Assembly (NCBI GenBank): GCA_021014945.1
Contig: MU266396.1
Span: forward strand, 1-64,000
Source of the DNA: Leucogyrophana mollusca
Taxonomy: Eukaryota > Basidiomycota > Agaricomycetes > Boletales
Direction: 5' to 3'
DNA length: 64,000 nt
Shown: positions 63,079 through 64,000 of the stretch, one piece after another
Position numbering within the stretch: the first letter of the stretch is position 1
How the letters are laid out: every line of letters starts with the position of its first letter
The notes under the pieces: generated by a model
Seen by the model: the letters and a program-made list of their open reading frames with translations, nothing else
Told to the model about the DNA's origin: nothing
Databases searched by the model: none
Made by a program: the position numbers and the translations under genes

Positions 63079-64000
63079 CTAAACCTCCTCTGCCGACGAG
63101 CTGGAACGCTTTTCAATCCTACTCTCATCGAGGGCCCCGGAAGCAAGCGGCTTGTGTTGCTCCGCAGCTCTGGACTGGTTAATGAGGTCTTGCCTCGAGG
63201 AGAAGCCTGGTGGAGCCCATTTGCGAGATGTCCATGGCTTGCACTCGGGATCGATGTACATCTATAACACGAAGCATCAAAGTTAGGAACATTGACAGGT
63301 GATCGCCAACCTGCGATGCGCACCATGTTGACGCTCTCCAACGAGAGGTCTGAAGACTCGTACAAGAAGAAGTACACGACGACTGCACCAGTCAAATTGC
63401 AGGCTAAGATAGTTAAGAGTCAGTGATGTCGGTGGAGCGCGGTGGCGTACAACATACCAGCAAAGACATAGCCATATTTGTATTGAATTGCTTTACTGAT
63501 GAACGGGGTGAAGAATGCGAGGAGGAAATTCCATGTCCAGTTCGCAGCTGTCGACAAACTTCCCTGCTTCGCACGAGTGCTGGTGGGGAAAGTCTCTCCA
63601 ATGAGAATCCAAACACCTCTACAATAGCGTTGTGAGTAAATTTTCGGAGAAACGCGTTATTCTACCCACGGGGCCCAGGTCATTGCGTAACCCCAGATGA
63701 ACATGCAGGCGGAAATAATCATCACTAAAACACGATCAGAAATGAGTGGATACAATACGAAACCACACTCACGCTTTCCAAGGGCAGGATCAGTCGTGGG
63801 GTCGCGAGCCGTGCCCGCCGATGCGAACACGAACAACCAGGCGGACTGCCAGATGCCACCCAAAATCAAAGGCATCCTGCGGCCAAACTAAAAACGGGAC
63901 ATCTGAGTGCAATACACGTATGGATTGCGATAAAAACGCACCCTTTCCATGACATACATACCCCCGAACGTGCAGAAGAAGTTAACGGCACCGAGAATAA
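63079..64000 (-). CDS. MFS sugar transporter, C-terminal part (runs off the window)
   Basis: Minus-strand exons, read 5' to 3': 64000-63952 (partial), 63887-63773, 63724-63670, 63618-63458, 63403-63324, 63261-63079. They encode the last membrane segments of a 12-TM sugar porter: MERFGRRMPLILGGIWQ with the GRR loop signature, MIISACMFIWGYAMTWAP, GETFPTSTRAKQGSLSTAAN, YGYVFAACNLTGAVVVYFFLYESSDLSLESV with the PESPR-like end of the family, and a hydrophilic cytosolic tail ending SSSSAEEV. The family takes up hexoses or related sugars at the plasma membrane by proton symport. The substrate cannot be told from this part. Exon sizes of 55-183 nt and introns around 50 nt match the rest of the window. 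Confidence 0.93.

Overview
The window looks like nuclear DNA of a mushroom-forming basidiomycete (Agaricomycete). The grounds are genes split by many 48-60 nt GT-AG introns, a class I hydrophobin, a copper radical oxidase with WSC domains, a WOPR regulator, a DUF6535-type protein, fungal small secreted proteins, and remnants of hAT and Tc1/mariner transposons. Exon structures below were worked out by hand from splice signals, reading phase and paralogue comparison; no search was run.

Layout. 0-3 kb: transposon debris. 3-5.4 kb: a six-exon gene of unknown function (possible gasdermin-like fold) and a small secreted protein. 6.3-7.9 kb (minus): WOPR (Gti1/Pac2) transcription factor. 9.8-13.8 kb: a 16-exon secreted copper radical oxidase with four WSC domains. 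14.2-19.7 kb: a tiny membrane protein gene, then the mRNA-export factor SAC3 (14 exons). 20-25 kb and 41-53.5 kb: a lineage-specific family built on one four-exon beta-trefoil module. It comprises six intact single-domain genes, two genes that fuse the module to a LamG/ConA-like domain, one decayed copy and one 3' fragment. Inserted between the two parts of this family are a DUF6535-type gene broken by a stop codon (26-30 kb), a second truncated copy of the 3-kb gene (31.5-33 kb), a hydrophobin (34.5 kb), SEC13 (36 kb) and mitochondrial elongation factor G (37.6-40.7 kb). 54-64 kb is conserved housekeeping DNA: intron-containing tRNA-Glu and tRNA-Gly genes, the GPN1 GTPase, the CDC2/CDK1 kinase, an FHA-domain membrane protein and the 3' part of a sugar transporter that runs off the window.

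How it fits together. The housekeeping genes (SAC3, SEC13, MEF1, GPN1, CDC2, tRNAs) form a stable scaffold. Between them lie fast-changing blocks of secreted or small beta-sheet proteins that have multiplied by local duplication. The strongest structural result is that all members of the beta-trefoil family, including the LamG fusions, keep three introns at the same places and phases (0, 2, 0), so the two-domain proteins were made by joining a complete small gene to a jelly-roll domain. A second case of exon-level duplication is seen in the WSC domains of the oxidase.
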